A stretch of 64,000 nt of DNA from Antilocapra americana (lineage: Eukaryota > Chordata > Mammalia > Artiodactyla > Antilocapridae): contig ML660774.1 of NCBI GenBank assembly GCA_007570785.1, positions 4,643,433 to 4,707,432 on the forward strand. The letters are read 5' to 3'. Numbering within the stretch: the stretch's first letter is position 1; the number at the start of each line of letters is the position of its first letter. Positions 24,811-35,944 of the stretch are shown one piece after another. The position numbers and the translations under genes are program-made. The notes beneath the pieces are model-generated. The model saw only the letters and a program-made list of their open reading frames with translations, had not been told where the DNA came from and searched no databases.

Positions 24811-26350
24811 AAGAATGACGCTGAACACCTTTGATCAATTAATCTTTGACAAGAGAGGCCAGAATACATAAAACGAGGAAAACACAGTACCTTCAGCAAG
24901 TTATGTTGGGAAAGCTGGATAACCAAATGTACATCAAAATTTTAGAACACACCCTCATACCGTACAACAAAAATAAATTTGAAATGGCAGAAGAGCTTAA
25001 ATATAAAACATTATAAAACTCCTAGAAGAGAAGATGGGCAAAATATTCTCTGGCATAAATTGAACCAATGTTTTCTAAGGTCAGTCTACCAGGCAATAAA
25101 AGTAAAAGCAAAAATAAACAAATGAGACTTAGTCAAACTAATAAGCTTTTGCACACCAAAGGAAACCATACACAAAACAAAAGGATAGCCTACAGAACAA
25201 GAGAAGATTTTTCCAAATGATGAGGCCAACAAAGATTTAATACCCAAAATATACAAATGGGGACTTCCCTGGTGATCTAGCAGTTAAGACTTCGCCTTTC
25301 AACTCAGGGAGTGTGTCTGACGCCTGGTAGGGGAGCTAAGATCCTATATGCCTTGTAACCCAAAATGCAAAACAGAAACTATGCTGTAACAAATTCAATA
25401 AAGAATTGAAAGAAAATGGTAAACATAAACAAAATCTTTTAAGTATATGTGTATATATTAACAGCTCATAAACACTAATGAAAAAAAGTAGGCAGAATAC
25501 CTAAATAGATATTTCTCAAGAAACAACATACAGATGACCCACAGATGAGTAAGAAGATGCATTTCTCTAATAATTATCTGATTAATGTTGTTGGACAAGT
25601 CAAAGCTACAATGAGGTACCACTTCACACTAGTCAGAATGGCCATCATGTAAAAGTCTACAAACAATAAATACTGGAGAGGGTGTAGAGGAAAGGAAACC
25701 TTCCTATACGGTTGGTGGGAATATAAATTGATGCAGTCAGTATGAAAAATGGTAGGGAGGTTCCTAAAAAACTGAAAATGTAGTTGCCATAGGATATAGC
25801 AATCCGACTTCTGGGAGTATACCTGGAGAAAATCCTAATTTGAAAAGATGCAGGCACCCACCCTGTTCAACGTACACTATTTACAACAGCCAAAACATGG
25901 CAGCAGTCTAAGTGTCCTTCAATAGATGAAAAGATAAAGAAGGTGTATGTATAATATACATATTATATGGTGTATCTCATATATACACGCATAGCATACT
26001 AGCCATAAAAAAGAATGAAATGAAATCATTTGCAAAAACATGGATAGACCTCGAGGTTATCATACTGAAGAATGTGAGTCAGAAATACAAAGACCAAAGT
26101 CATATGATATCATTTATATGTGGAATCTACAATATCAACTTATTGACATAATAGAAATAAACTCATGCATAGAAACAGACTTGTAATTTTCAAGGAAGAG
26201 GGAGGTTAAGGGAGGGATGAAATGGGGATTTGGGACTAGCAGATGTGAACTATTATATGTAGAATGGATAAACATCAAAGTTTTATTGTCTAGCACAGGG
26301 AACTTCGTTCCATATCCTGTAAAAATCACACTAGGATAAATACATAAATA
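24811..26350 (+). mobile_element. L1 3' end inside unit A
   Basis: Plus-strand L1 ORF2 end and 3' UTR: cagaatggccatcatgtaaa, gggtgtagaggaaaggaaac, ccatgtttgcaaaaacatgg-type text near 26030, tagcacagggaacttcgttc and the A-rich tail at 26336-26356. The frame is broken throughout. This L1 is ancestral to the array because it lies at the same place in every unit. Confidence 0.9.
25259..25405 (+). mobile_element. CHR-type tRNA-derived SINE in unit A
   Basis: Head gggacttccctggtgatcta, middle gagctaagatcctatatgcc, A-rich tail caataaagaattg. It matches the cetartiodactyl CHR family. It lies at the same unit position (after atatacaaa) as the CHR copy in B2 at 33417-33570, so it predates their duplication. 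Confidence 0.85.
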
Positions 26351-27150
26351 AATGCAGAGATTCCTGTCTTGAAAATGAATGATTGTCCTGTATTTGAACT
26401 AAAGCATAACGGTGGTCAGGTATTAATACATACAGTTATATTCATGGATGGAATGTACAAAGTGAAATATTAAATAGGAAGTGATATGTGCTTTTGGAGG
26501 GAAGAAGTAGAATTGTGGTTGGAGATAAAGACCTTGGAATAAAATACCCTATTTCAGTATATTTAAATCAACTTATTTGCAAAAGTAGAGATTACAAATT
26601 GATACTATTAAAATACCTTATAAACCACCTAAGTGAACAAGAAATTTTAATTTTATATTCAAGTAGCCTTTCCCCCCACAGATAACTATGAATAGTTATA
26701 AAGTTTCTTGAATGCTACAATTTTTAAATCTAAGATGCTATCATTTAATTCATAGCATATATTTCTTTTCATATTGAAAATGCTGTCTACCAATCTCTGA
26801 ATTTTGATTATTTCTATTATATTATTTTTAGTCATTAGAAGCATTTGTTAAAGACGTGTATATATTTCCAAAGTTTTCTCCATAGCTGCTAGCTGAAAGT
26901 ACCAATGACATTTTGCAATCAGCTGAAGCAAAGACTTTTTAGCCCAGGATATTGGAGGAGAGGAACTGCGACCAGTTTTTAGACTAGAGATCATTTCTAC
27001 TTGTAAAGTTCCTGAAGAACTCACAGTGATCATAGTAGGATCCCAGGGAGAAGAAGCAAGGATGTGGCTACTCAAAACCTGTTCTGGGTTCTAAAGGGAC
27101 AGATTAATGTGGCACTTTGGGTTTAGTGCAGAACACTGGGTCAGAAAGAG

Positions 27151-27230
27151 TACCGGGCTGACCAAGATGCTTGTTGAGGTTTTCTGTAAGATGCTATAGG
27201 AAAACCAGAACATTTTGGCCAGCCCATATC
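27151..27230. mobile_element. Mariner-type MITE, unit A
   Basis: Palindromic 80 bp element: ccgggctgaccaagatgctt, centre tctgtaagatgctatagg, right arm cattttggccagccca. Same unit position as in B1, C, D and F. Confidence 0.8.
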
Positions 27231-27670
27231 CCTGTATTCGAATGCCAGGAAACTTGCTCAAGATTAAAGAATATTCATGCCATTGGTTTATTTGGTAGCA
27301 GGACTCCTCACCCCTGCACCTCCCAAATATACTATGGACACAAGACTCTGATTTCTTAAAAATATGTATCAAAAACAATACACAAAGTTCACTCACTCAC
27401 ACATAGATGCTTTTTCATGGGGAAAAAGTCACCTCTGGGGAAAGACAGGTAGACAGAAGTTTCACATTCGCACTCATGTTCTCAATACCAACACTTGTTT
27501 CCAACCCTACATTGGTCCTTTAAGATTTTCTAGTTTTCTAGTTAATAGACCCCAAGAAGAGAAGGAATTGCCCCCAACACTCATTCTCTGGTATAAAACT
27601 CCTTTGAGGGGGTCCCCTCCATCCTCATATCCTTTATCTCTTCTCCAAGTAGCCCCTCAACATTAAGCAC

Positions 27671-27894
27671 TCATTCAGTTCAGTTCAGTCACTCAGTCAT
27701 GTCCGACTCTTTGCGACCTTGTGGACTGCAGCATGCCAGGCCTCCCTGTCCATCACCAATTCCTGGTGTTTACTCAAACTCATGTCCATCGAGTTGGTGA
27801 AGCCATCCAACCATCTCATCCTCTGTCATCCCCTTCTACTCCTGCCTTCGATCTTTTCCAGCATCAGGGTCTTTTCCAATGAGTCAGCTCTTTG
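27671..27894 (-). mobile_element. BovB LINE 3' end in unit A
   Basis: Opens with the (agttc)n tail complement ttcagttcagttcagtcac, then catgccaggcctccctgtcc and catctcatcctctgtcatcc, ending at gagtcagctctttgca. A 5'-truncated BovB in minus orientation. It sits within about 10-15 bases of the unit position of the larger BovB in unit C. Confidence 0.93.
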
Positions 27895-29159
27895 CACTGC
27901 CAAATCTACAATGCCATATCTGAAATATTGTCCAAACATATTAATGTTAATCTTTCTGTAATTAACCTTTTTAAAATCTGACCTAGTTATTTTGGAATCT
28001 GAAGATTAAATTGGAAATTTAACAATTGCCAAGAAAATTGACATGTGTAACTAGATTGGTCAATAAAAGGAGCATCAGAGAAAGAGGGAGGAATCAACCA
28101 CCCACCAACATTCATTACATTAAATTAGAAGAAAAAAGCAGGAAGATGACTTTTAAAGTAAAATCATTTAATATGTTGCATAGAATTCAGATCTAATTTC
28201 ACAAGGACAAAACTGGATACAGAGACTAGGGTCTAGATTTTTCTATCAGAAATGATGAGAACAGGTTGTTCGCCAAGCTTATGATCATAGCAAAATTCTA
28301 TCCAAAAGTAGAAAAAAAAGAGTATCATGGAATCAAGAATCACACTGAGCACCTATGGTCAATTAATCATTAACAAGTGATTCAAGAATATATAAAACAA
28401 GGACAACACAGTCTCTTTAGCAAGTGGTGTTGGGAAAGCTGGACAGCCACATGGAAATCAATGAAATTAGAATACACCAGCACACCATACACAAAAATTA
28501 ACTCAAAATGGCATAAAGGCTTAAATATAAGAAATGACACAATGAAATTCTGAGAAGTGAGCGTAGGGAAAGCATTCTTTGACATAAATCGTACTATTGT
28601 TTTCTAAGGTCAGGTGATCAAGGCCATAGAAATAAAAGTAGAAATAAACAGATGTGACACTTGATGAAAATAATAAGCCCCTGTATAGCAAAGGAAAGCA
28701 TAAGCAAAATGAAAAGACAGTCTTCAGAATGAGAGAAAATATTTGCAAACTATGCGACCAACAAGGACTTAATATCCAAAATATTCAACCAACTTATACA
28801 GATCAATCACACACACACTATCAAAAATAGGTAGAACACCTAAATAGACTTTTCTTCAAAGAAGACTTACAGGTGGCCATCAGACACATGAAAAGATGCT
28901 CAACATCACTAATGTTAGGGCCATGCAAGTCAAAAGTACAATGAGGTGCCACCTCACACTAGTCAGAATGGCTATCATTTAATGCTGGGAAGGGTTTGGC
29001 ATAAAGAGAACTCTTACACTATTGATGGGAATATAAATTGGTATAGCCACTATACAAATAGTATGGAGGTTCCTCCAAAAACTAAAAATAGACTTGCCAT
29101 ATGATCTATTAATCCCACTCCTCAGTAAATATCTGGGGAAATTCTGCATCAAAAAAGAT

Positions 29160-29300
29160 CTATGAGGACATCTGATCCCTACTTTGAGACCTTGTCCTAA
29201 GTATCTCTTCATCTGGTTGTTGATTTATATCCTTTGACAGCCTTTTATATATAATAAATTGGCAAGCTAACAGAAAAAGAAAAAACAATATAAACCCCCA
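29160..29300. mobile_element. ~140 bp unidentified insertion in the L1 part of B1
   Basis: From ctatgaggacatctgatccc to taaaccccca. It interrupts L1 text continuous in units A and E, between aaaaaagat and aaagatac, consistent with a short target duplication. It contains tctcttcatctggttgttga and tatataataaattggcaagc. Related copies are in C (about 36762-36890) and F (about 53710-53862). Possibly an LTR or other retroelement fragment; I cannot name the family. Confidence 0.65.
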
Positions 29301-29396
29301 AAGATACACATACCCCTATGTTCAAGGAGCAATATTTGCAATAGCCAAGACATGGAAACAGCCTAAGTGTCAATAACAGATGAATGCATAAAAATG

Positions 29397-29398
<2 letters not shown>

Positions 29399-29447
<49 letters not shown>
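29399..29447. repeat. (CA)n microsatellite in unit B1
   Basis: About 22 CA dinucleotides preceded by gcgcgcg. It lies where other units have tatatgtgtatata-type L1 sequence, so it expanded from that TA/TG-rich L1 segment. Confidence 0.95.
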
Positions 29448-29798
29448 CATACTATTACTTAGCAACTAGGAAAAATAATGAAATGATGCCATTTGTAGAG
29501 TATGGATCAACCTAGAGATATACTAAGGAAAGTAATTCAGAAATAGAAAGGCAAATATCATATATCACTTATATGTGGTATCTAAAACACGACACAAATG
29601 AACTTATCTATGAAACAGAAACAAACTCACATCCGTAGAGTTCAGACTTGTGGTGGTGAAGGGAGAAGGAGGGCATGGGGGAAGGATTGGGAACTTAGGA
29701 CTAGAGATGTGAACCATTATATACAGAATGGCTGAACAACAGCATCTTACTGTGTAGCATAGGTAACTGTATTCAATATCCTGTGATAAATCATAGTG

Positions 29799-30110
29799 AA
29801 TGAAAGTCACTCAGTTGTATCTGACTCTGCAACTCCATGGATTATATCCCACCAGGCACCTCTGTCCGTAGAATTCTCCAGGCAAGAATACTGGAGTGGG
29901 TAGCCATTCCCTTCTCCAGGGGATCTTCCCAACCCAGGGACTGAACCTAGGTCTCCCATATTGCAAGAAGATTCTTTACCATCTGAACCAGCAGGGGAGT
30001 GGAGTAGGTAATTTATCCCTTTTTCAGGGAATCCTCCTGATCAGGATTCAAACCAGGGTCTCCTGCATCGCAAGCAGATTCTTTACCAACTCAGCTACTA
30101 GGGAAGCTCT
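29799..30110 (-). mobile_element. Bov-A2 dimeric SINE in unit B1
   Basis: Two BovA-type monomers in minus orientation. The first spans tgaaagtcactcagttgtat to tttaccatctgaaccagcag; the second spans gagtaggtaatttatccctt to accaactcagctactaggga. The dimer layout distinguishes it from the Bov-tA copies elsewhere in the window. Confidence 0.88.
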
Positions 30111-30983
30111 ACTAAGGAAGAAATGAAAAATAAAGATGATTTTATTATGATTATGATTTATTTCAAGATTCTGTCTAGACAAATGAATGATCGTATCTTG
30201 AAATGAATCATAATGATGGTTAATTTTTAACAATTGAGTTTTAGGTATAGGTGTAAAATACAAATTGAACTATTAAATAGGAAGAGATATGTGGTTTTGG
30301 AGGGTAGAATCAGCATCATGTTTGGAGATAAAAATTTTGGAATTAAAAAACACCCTTGAATGTATATAAATCTACATATTAGGAAATGTAAGGGGATTAG
30401 ACATAAATACTATTAGAATACTTAGTTTCCCTATGCAGCTACCTAAGTGAGGTGGAAACTTCCTTTTTATATTCTGGTAATTTTTTTTTTCTGCAAAAGA
30501 ATGATTATGAATAGTGTATAGTTCCCTCACTGCTATAACTTTTAAATCTAATATGCTATCACTTAATTTATGGTGTATAAACTGTTCTCATTTTGAAAAC
30601 AAAGTATATAAATTTCTACAACTTTGATTATTTCCATTACATTTTTCTTAGGTGTTAAACAATTTGTTAAGACTTGGGTATATTTCTGAAGTTCCCTTGG
30701 TAACTGCTGTACTAACTGAAAATATCAGTGGCATTTCAAAAACACATGAAGCAAAGACTTATCATCCCTGGATTTTAGAGGAGATAACATTGACCACTGT
30801 CTTCCGACTAGAGGGCCCCTCTTTTTGTAATGTGCCTTTGTTCTTGGAGAATTCACAGTGATCAGAGTAGGACCTCTGGGGGAAGAAGCGAGGATGTAAC
30901 CTCAAAACCTGTTCTGGATTCTAAAGGGATGGAATAAATATGTCCCCTGAGGTTTAATCCAGAACAATGGGTCAGAGAAAGAG

Positions 30984-31070
30984 TATTGGGCTGGTCAAAA
31001 ACTTTGTTTGGGGTTTTCTGTAAGATGCTATCGAAAAACTAGAAACAACTTTTTGGTCCACCCATATCCT
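30984..31070. mobile_element. Mariner-type MITE, unit B1
   Basis: Left arm tattgggctggtcaaaaact, centre ctgtaagatgctatcg, right arm ctttttggtccaccca. TA dinucleotides flank it as expected for mariner. Confidence 0.85.
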
Positions 31071-31751
31071 AGTATTTAAAGGCCAGGAAACCTGGTCACA
31101 CTTAAATAATATTCATGCTGTTGGCTGATTTTGTAGCAGTACTCTTCACCCCTAAATCTCCCAACTATTGTATGGACCCAAGACTGGGATTTTGGGGAAA
31201 AAAATACCTATAACAAACATTAATGCATAAAGGTCACTTCTTCACAGATGCTGTTGGAGGCATAATGTGTGATCGGTCCCCTCTTGGGAAAGACAGGTGG
31301 GAAACAGGTTCACATTCTCCCTCCATTCTCAGCACCAACACTTGTTCCAACCTTTTCTTGGTCCCTTAGAGACTGTCTGGTTTTCTAGTTACTGGGAGTC
31401 CAGAAGAGACGGAACTACTCACTGTCTGGCGTAAAATTCCTTTGGGGTCTCACTCCCTTCTCATACCCTTTCTCTCTTCTCCAAGTAGCCCCTCAACAGT
31501 AGGCATAAGGCAGACTCCAACCAGTGCCGATTCCACAGTGTCCCCTCTGAAATCTTGTCCAGACCTTAAATGTTAATCCTTCTGCATTTAGCCTCTGTAA
31601 ATCCTTCCCTTAATTTTCCTGGGATGGGCAGACCTATCTTCAGAGCCATTCTTTCTCATTTTTCACGTACACACTCTTTCTTGTCAGAGGCACTGGTATA
31701 AACTCCCATCTTAAGTTCATTATCACCACTGACAACTTTAACCACCATTAT

Positions 31752-32561
31752 CAAGATTGCCAGGAAACATATCAATAACCTCAGATATGCAGATGACATC
31801 ACCCTTATGGCAGAAAGTGAAGAGGAACTAAAGAGCCTCTCAATGAAGGCGAAAGAGGCAAGTGAAAAAGCTGGCTTAAAACTCAGCGTTCAAAAACTAA
31901 GATCATGGCATCCGGTCCCATCACTTCATGGCAAATTGATGTGTAACCATGTAAACAGTGACAGGCTTTATTTTCTTGGCCTCCAAAATCACTGAAGACG
32001 GTGACTGCAGCCCTGAAATTAAAACACACTTGCTCCTTGGAAGGAAAGCTATGACTAACCTAGACAGCATATTAAAAAGCAGAGACATTACTGACAAAGG
32101 TCCATCTAGTCAAAGCTACGGTTTTTCCAGTAGTCATGTATGGATGTGAGAGTTGAACTATAAAGAAAGCTGAGCGCAGAAGAATTGATGCTTTTGAACT
32201 GTGGTATTGGGGAAGGCTCTTGAGTGTCCCTTGGACAGCAAGGAGATCCAACCAGTCCATCCTAAGGGAGATCAGTCCTGAATGTTCATTGGGAGGACTG
32301 ATGCTGAGACTGAAACTCCAATATGTTGGCCACATGATGCGAAGAACTGACTCATTTGAAAAAAACCCTGATGCTGTGAAAGATTTAAGGTGGGAGGAGA
32401 AGGGGATGACAGAGGATGAGATGGTTGGATGGCATCACTGACTCAATGGACATGAGTCTGAGTAAACTCTGGGAGTTGTTGATGGACAGGGAGGCCTGGT
32501 GTGCAGTAGTCCATGGAGTCACAAAGAGTCGGACATGACTGAGCAACTGAACTGAACTGAT
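31752..32561 (+). mobile_element. BovB LINE 3' part in B1, with reverse transcriptase motif
   Basis: Encodes the end of the reverse transcriptase domain. The catalytic YADD codons are at 31786-31797 (tatgcagatgac), in the same frame as the open stretch that continues from 31807 to 31995. Later frames (31958-32149, 32220-32441) carry further BovB ORF pieces, separated by frameshifts. It ends in the characteristic (actga)n tail at 32543-32561. 5'-truncated and dead. Confidence 0.93.
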
Positions 32562-32885
32562 GTGTGGATGTGAGGATTGGACCATAAAGAAAGCTGAGCG
32601 CCGAAGTATTGATGCTTTTGAACTGCAGTGCTGGACTGAAGCTGAAGCTACAATACTTTGGCCGCCTGACAGCAAGAGCTGACTCACAAGAAAAGACACT
32701 GCTGCTGGGAAAAATTGAAGGCAAGAGGAGAAGGGAATGACAGAAGATGAGATGGTTGGATGGCATCACTGACTCAATGGACATGAGTTTGAGCAAGCTC
32801 TGGGAGAGGTGAAGGACAGGGCAGCCTGGTGTGCGGCAGTCCATGGGGTCACAAAGAGTGGGACATGACTGAGTGACTGAATGAC
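32562..32885 (+). mobile_element. Second, older BovB 3' end directly downstream
   Basis: Restarts in the BovB 3' region at gtgtggatgtgaggattgga and runs to catgactgagtgactgaatg. Compared with the preceding copy it lacks a block in the middle and has more changes, so it is an independent or partly deleted copy, not a recent duplicate. Confidence 0.85.
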
Positions 32886-33318
32886 AACTATTGACAAAGA
32901 TAAAATATATCTTAACCTATACAAAATCCAGCTGGATCAAGATGGATTTAGTGAGTATTCAGAATCACTCTGAGATTCATACAAATGCAGACAACTAAGG
33001 GATTAACTTAGAAACAATATTATATATATGCCACAGATTTTTTAGAAGCATTGTGTTCAGAGTGTTTGGAGTCATAAGGAAGATGCTCTGAATTGGTTCA
33101 TATCTTAAACCAGGAAACTTGCATAATGGGTCTAAAGTGGTAAATATATTTGCCAAGTAGTTAAGCCCTATGAAGATGCCTTTAAAAAAATTTTTTTCTC
33201 AAAACCATCTTAATCTTTTCATTTAAATTTCTAAACATCACAGTGGCTAAGCATTTATTTGAACAATAAATATATTTAAAGAGTGAACTGATACTAAGTC
33301 AGGTTACACTAGGTTAGA
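32886..33318 (+). other. B1 unit tail after the BovB insertions
   Basis: Resumes array sequence (ccagctggatcaagatggat, gtgaactgatactaagtcag) and stops at the fusion point. No gene. Confidence 0.7.
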
Positions 33319-35767
33319 GGAAACCATAAACAAAGCAAAAGGCCAGTATACAGAATGAGAGACAATATTTGCAAACCATGCAACCAACTAAGGTTTAATA
33401 TGCACAGTATACAAACAGGGACTTCCTTGTTGGCCCAGTTGTCAAGATGTCACCTTCCATCACAGAGGGTGTATGTTTGATCCCTGGTTGGGAGCTAAGA
33501 TCCCACGTGCCTTGCAGCCAAAAACCTAAAACAGAAAATATATTGTAGCAAATTCAATAAAGAATTTAAGGAAAATAGCATGAGAGATCAGTCACCTCTG
33601 CAGAAAGACAGATGGACAGAAGTTTCACTTTCTCCCCTATGTTCTCAATACCACCATTTCTTTCCAACCTTCTCTTGGTCCCTTAAAGACTGTCTGGTTT
33701 TCTAGTTTACAGGTCACCAAGAAGAGAGGGAGCTGCCTCAATACTCTTTCTTGGGCATAAAAATTCCTCTGGGGTCCCCTCCCTCCTCATATCTTTTTGC
33801 TCTTCTTCAAGTAAGCCCTCAACAGCAAGCACAAGACAGCTTGAAACCACTGTCAAATCTACAGTGTTATCTATGAAATATTGTCATAACATATTAATGT
33901 TAATTCTTCTACAATTAACCTTTTTAAAATCTTCCCTTAATTTTCTCGGGAAAGGCAGACCATTCTTAAGACCCATTCTTTCTCATTTTTCACCTGCACA
34001 CTCTTTCTTATTAGACACACTGGTATATCCTCCCATCTAAACTTCACCATTACCATGGACAACTATAAAAACCATTACTATCAGTAGAGGTAAAACTCGT
34101 GTTAAGTCTAAAACATAACCCAGATCACTGAAACACAATCCAATTGGATCAAATTGGACTTAGTGACTATTCCAAGTAATTCTGAGATTCATGCAAATAT
34201 AGAGAACTAAATGGTTAGCTTGAAACCAACATAATATACATGCAACAGATTTGTTTTCAGAGGGTTGTGTTCAGTCTTTGAAGTCATAAGATAGGTGCTC
34301 TCTGAATTGGTATAAAATTTTAAACAGTGAGACTTGAAGTTCTTGTCCAAAGAGGTGAAACATATTCACCAGTCTCTCCTTAAGCCCTGTGAATAAGATG
34401 CCTTTTTAAACTCTTAACCCTCTTCCTCTTTTATTTACATTTCTAAACACCACAGTGGTTAAGCATTTATTTGAAAATTAAGCACCTTTCAAGAGTGAAC
34501 TGATACCAAGTCAGGTTACAGCTCATTAGAGGGTGAAAAAAACAATTTAGTTCTTGTAAAACAAGCTCCAACTTAAGCTAAATCAGATAGGGGTTCCATA
34601 TGTCCAAGTACATCCTGGCCCCTACTACAAAACCACTTGGTGATCAGATGGGGGATTTAAAATAAAACTAAATTAAAAATTCAACTTTTAATTCTTAAGG
34701 AAAAAAAATCTTTTCATGACTTTCAAAGCCTAGAAATCTTAGATCAAAGTATTGGTAGGGCCATGCTTATCTTGTCCAATTCTGCTGGTTATTGACAATT
34801 GTCAGCCTTCCTTGGCTTGTAGGTGAATCACTCCTCTCTGCCTTTGTTGTCACATGGGCACCTCACTCTAGAACTGTCTATATGTTTGAAATTTCTCTCT
34901 ACTTACACAGACAACAGTCCCTGGGGTTAGTGCCCACCTAATCCAGTATGATCATCTATTTTGGTTACATGTACAAAGACCATATTTCCAAATATGGTTG
35001 CATTTGAAGATGTTCTGAGATTAGGACTAACTACATCTTTTGCAGGGACAACTCACAACGTTTGAAATTTATATGGATCAGAAACTCAGGTCTGTATAAA
35101 AAAGGAAGAGATCTGAGAAGGAATTAATGAAGCCAAGAGCCACACTCACGCAAAAGACCCAGGAGACAATGAGACCAAAGTCACCTGCCATGCAGAGCTG
35201 TGTGAGTGCAGGACACACTCTCCCATAGCATTTCCTGGACCTGCTCAGCCTCAAAATCTCCATCAGAAGCAGAGAAATAAAGGAAATTGATGAAAGAGAG
35301 GAGAAGCCTTTCAGTTACCCATAAATAACTAAATTAGTCTACCCCTCTGGCCACTTAGCTCAACTCTCTCAGTGAATCAGCTTCCATATAATAGGAATAG
35401 TAGCAGCAGCATGCATCTGCTTCCATTGTGAAATTATTCCAATTAAAATGAAGATATCCTAACCCTCTTTCCAAAAGTGAAAGTATAAAATCCTATCAGT
35501 TACCACATATATACCTGGAAGATATTAATTCCCCTTCTAGTTCAGCCACAATCCCACTGGGATATTTTGTAGTCTACAGATTACAGATTAAATTCTAACA
35601 ATTATAATTAACACTAACAAAACTGATGGACATATAGCTATACTGACCAATAAAAAGAGAGAAAGGAGGGAGGGAGCAGGAGAAATGACTCCTAACAACC
35701 ACTAATATACCTTATATAAAATAGGAGAATAAGAAAGAAAGAAAATAGCTTTTTTAAAGTAAGATTA
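33319..35767 (+). repeat. Array unit B2 (two internal deletions)
   Basis: Begins in mid-L1 (aaaccataaacaaagcaaaa), passes through a CHR SINE, then at about 33580 jumps from the SINE tail to the part after the MITE (gatcagtcacctctgcagaa). The rest of the tail is complete to taagattattg. The head, most of the L1 and the MITE are lost. Confidence 0.85.
33417..33570 (+). mobile_element. CHR-type SINE in unit B2
   Basis: Head gggacttccttgttggccca, B-box-like gtatgtttgatccctgg, middle gagctaagatcccacgtgcc, tail caataaagaattt. It occupies the same unit position as the unit A copy. Confidence 0.87.
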
Positions 35768-35944
35768 TTGAAAAGGTGACTTAGAATTAAGGTCTAATTT
35801 CAGGAGGACAAAATTGGATGGGGGGACTAGGGTTTATACTTTCTAGCAGTAATGCTGAGAACTGGTTGTTGGCCAAGATTACAACCATAGCAAAATTCTA
35901 GCCAAACTAGAATGTACACTACCTGGGTGTGGGGAGGAAGAAAT

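Larger units (their letters stand above)
24620..28169 (+). repeat. Array unit A (internally deleted)
   Basis: Head, L1 3' end (about 24815-26350), mid section, MITE at 27151-27230, then tail only to ttttttaaaatct (about 27977). There the sequence jumps to the far end of the unit (tttggaatctgaagattaaa). About 1.5-2 kb of tail present in units C to F is missing. It carries a CHR-type SINE also found in B2, and a BovB fragment. Confidence 0.88.
28325..29798 (+). mobile_element. L1 3' end inside unit B1
   Basis: Plus-strand L1 end, from tcaagaatcacactgagcac to ctgtgataaatcatag, frames broken. Interrupted by the roughly 140 bp insertion at 29160-29300 and carrying a (CA)n tract at 29399-29447. 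Confidence 0.88.
28170..33318 (+). repeat. Array unit B1 (fused by deletion to B2)
   Basis: Head, L1 3' end, Bov-A2 insertion, mid section, MITE (30984-31070), and tail down to gtcaggttacactaggttagagg. There it joins the middle of the L1 part of the next unit at aaaccataaacaaagcaaa. The A-to-B1 boundary (gcaggaagatgacttttaaagt at 28139-28160) preserves the empty target of the L1 that interrupts unit C. Confidence 0.88.

Noticed and set aside
24620..26350. Array as simply several independent L1 insertions
   Set aside because: The non-L1 sequence before and after the L1 repeats in the same order in every unit, so the L1 was duplicated along with its flanks.
27151..27230. Palindromic MITEs as conserved RNA hairpins (microRNA-like) repeated in the array
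   Set aside because: The palindrome is explained by the terminal inverted repeats of mariner, and the arms are diverging freely between units.
29394..29450. CRISPR-like or satellite array from regular short repeats
   Set aside because: A plain dinucleotide microsatellite in a mammalian genome.
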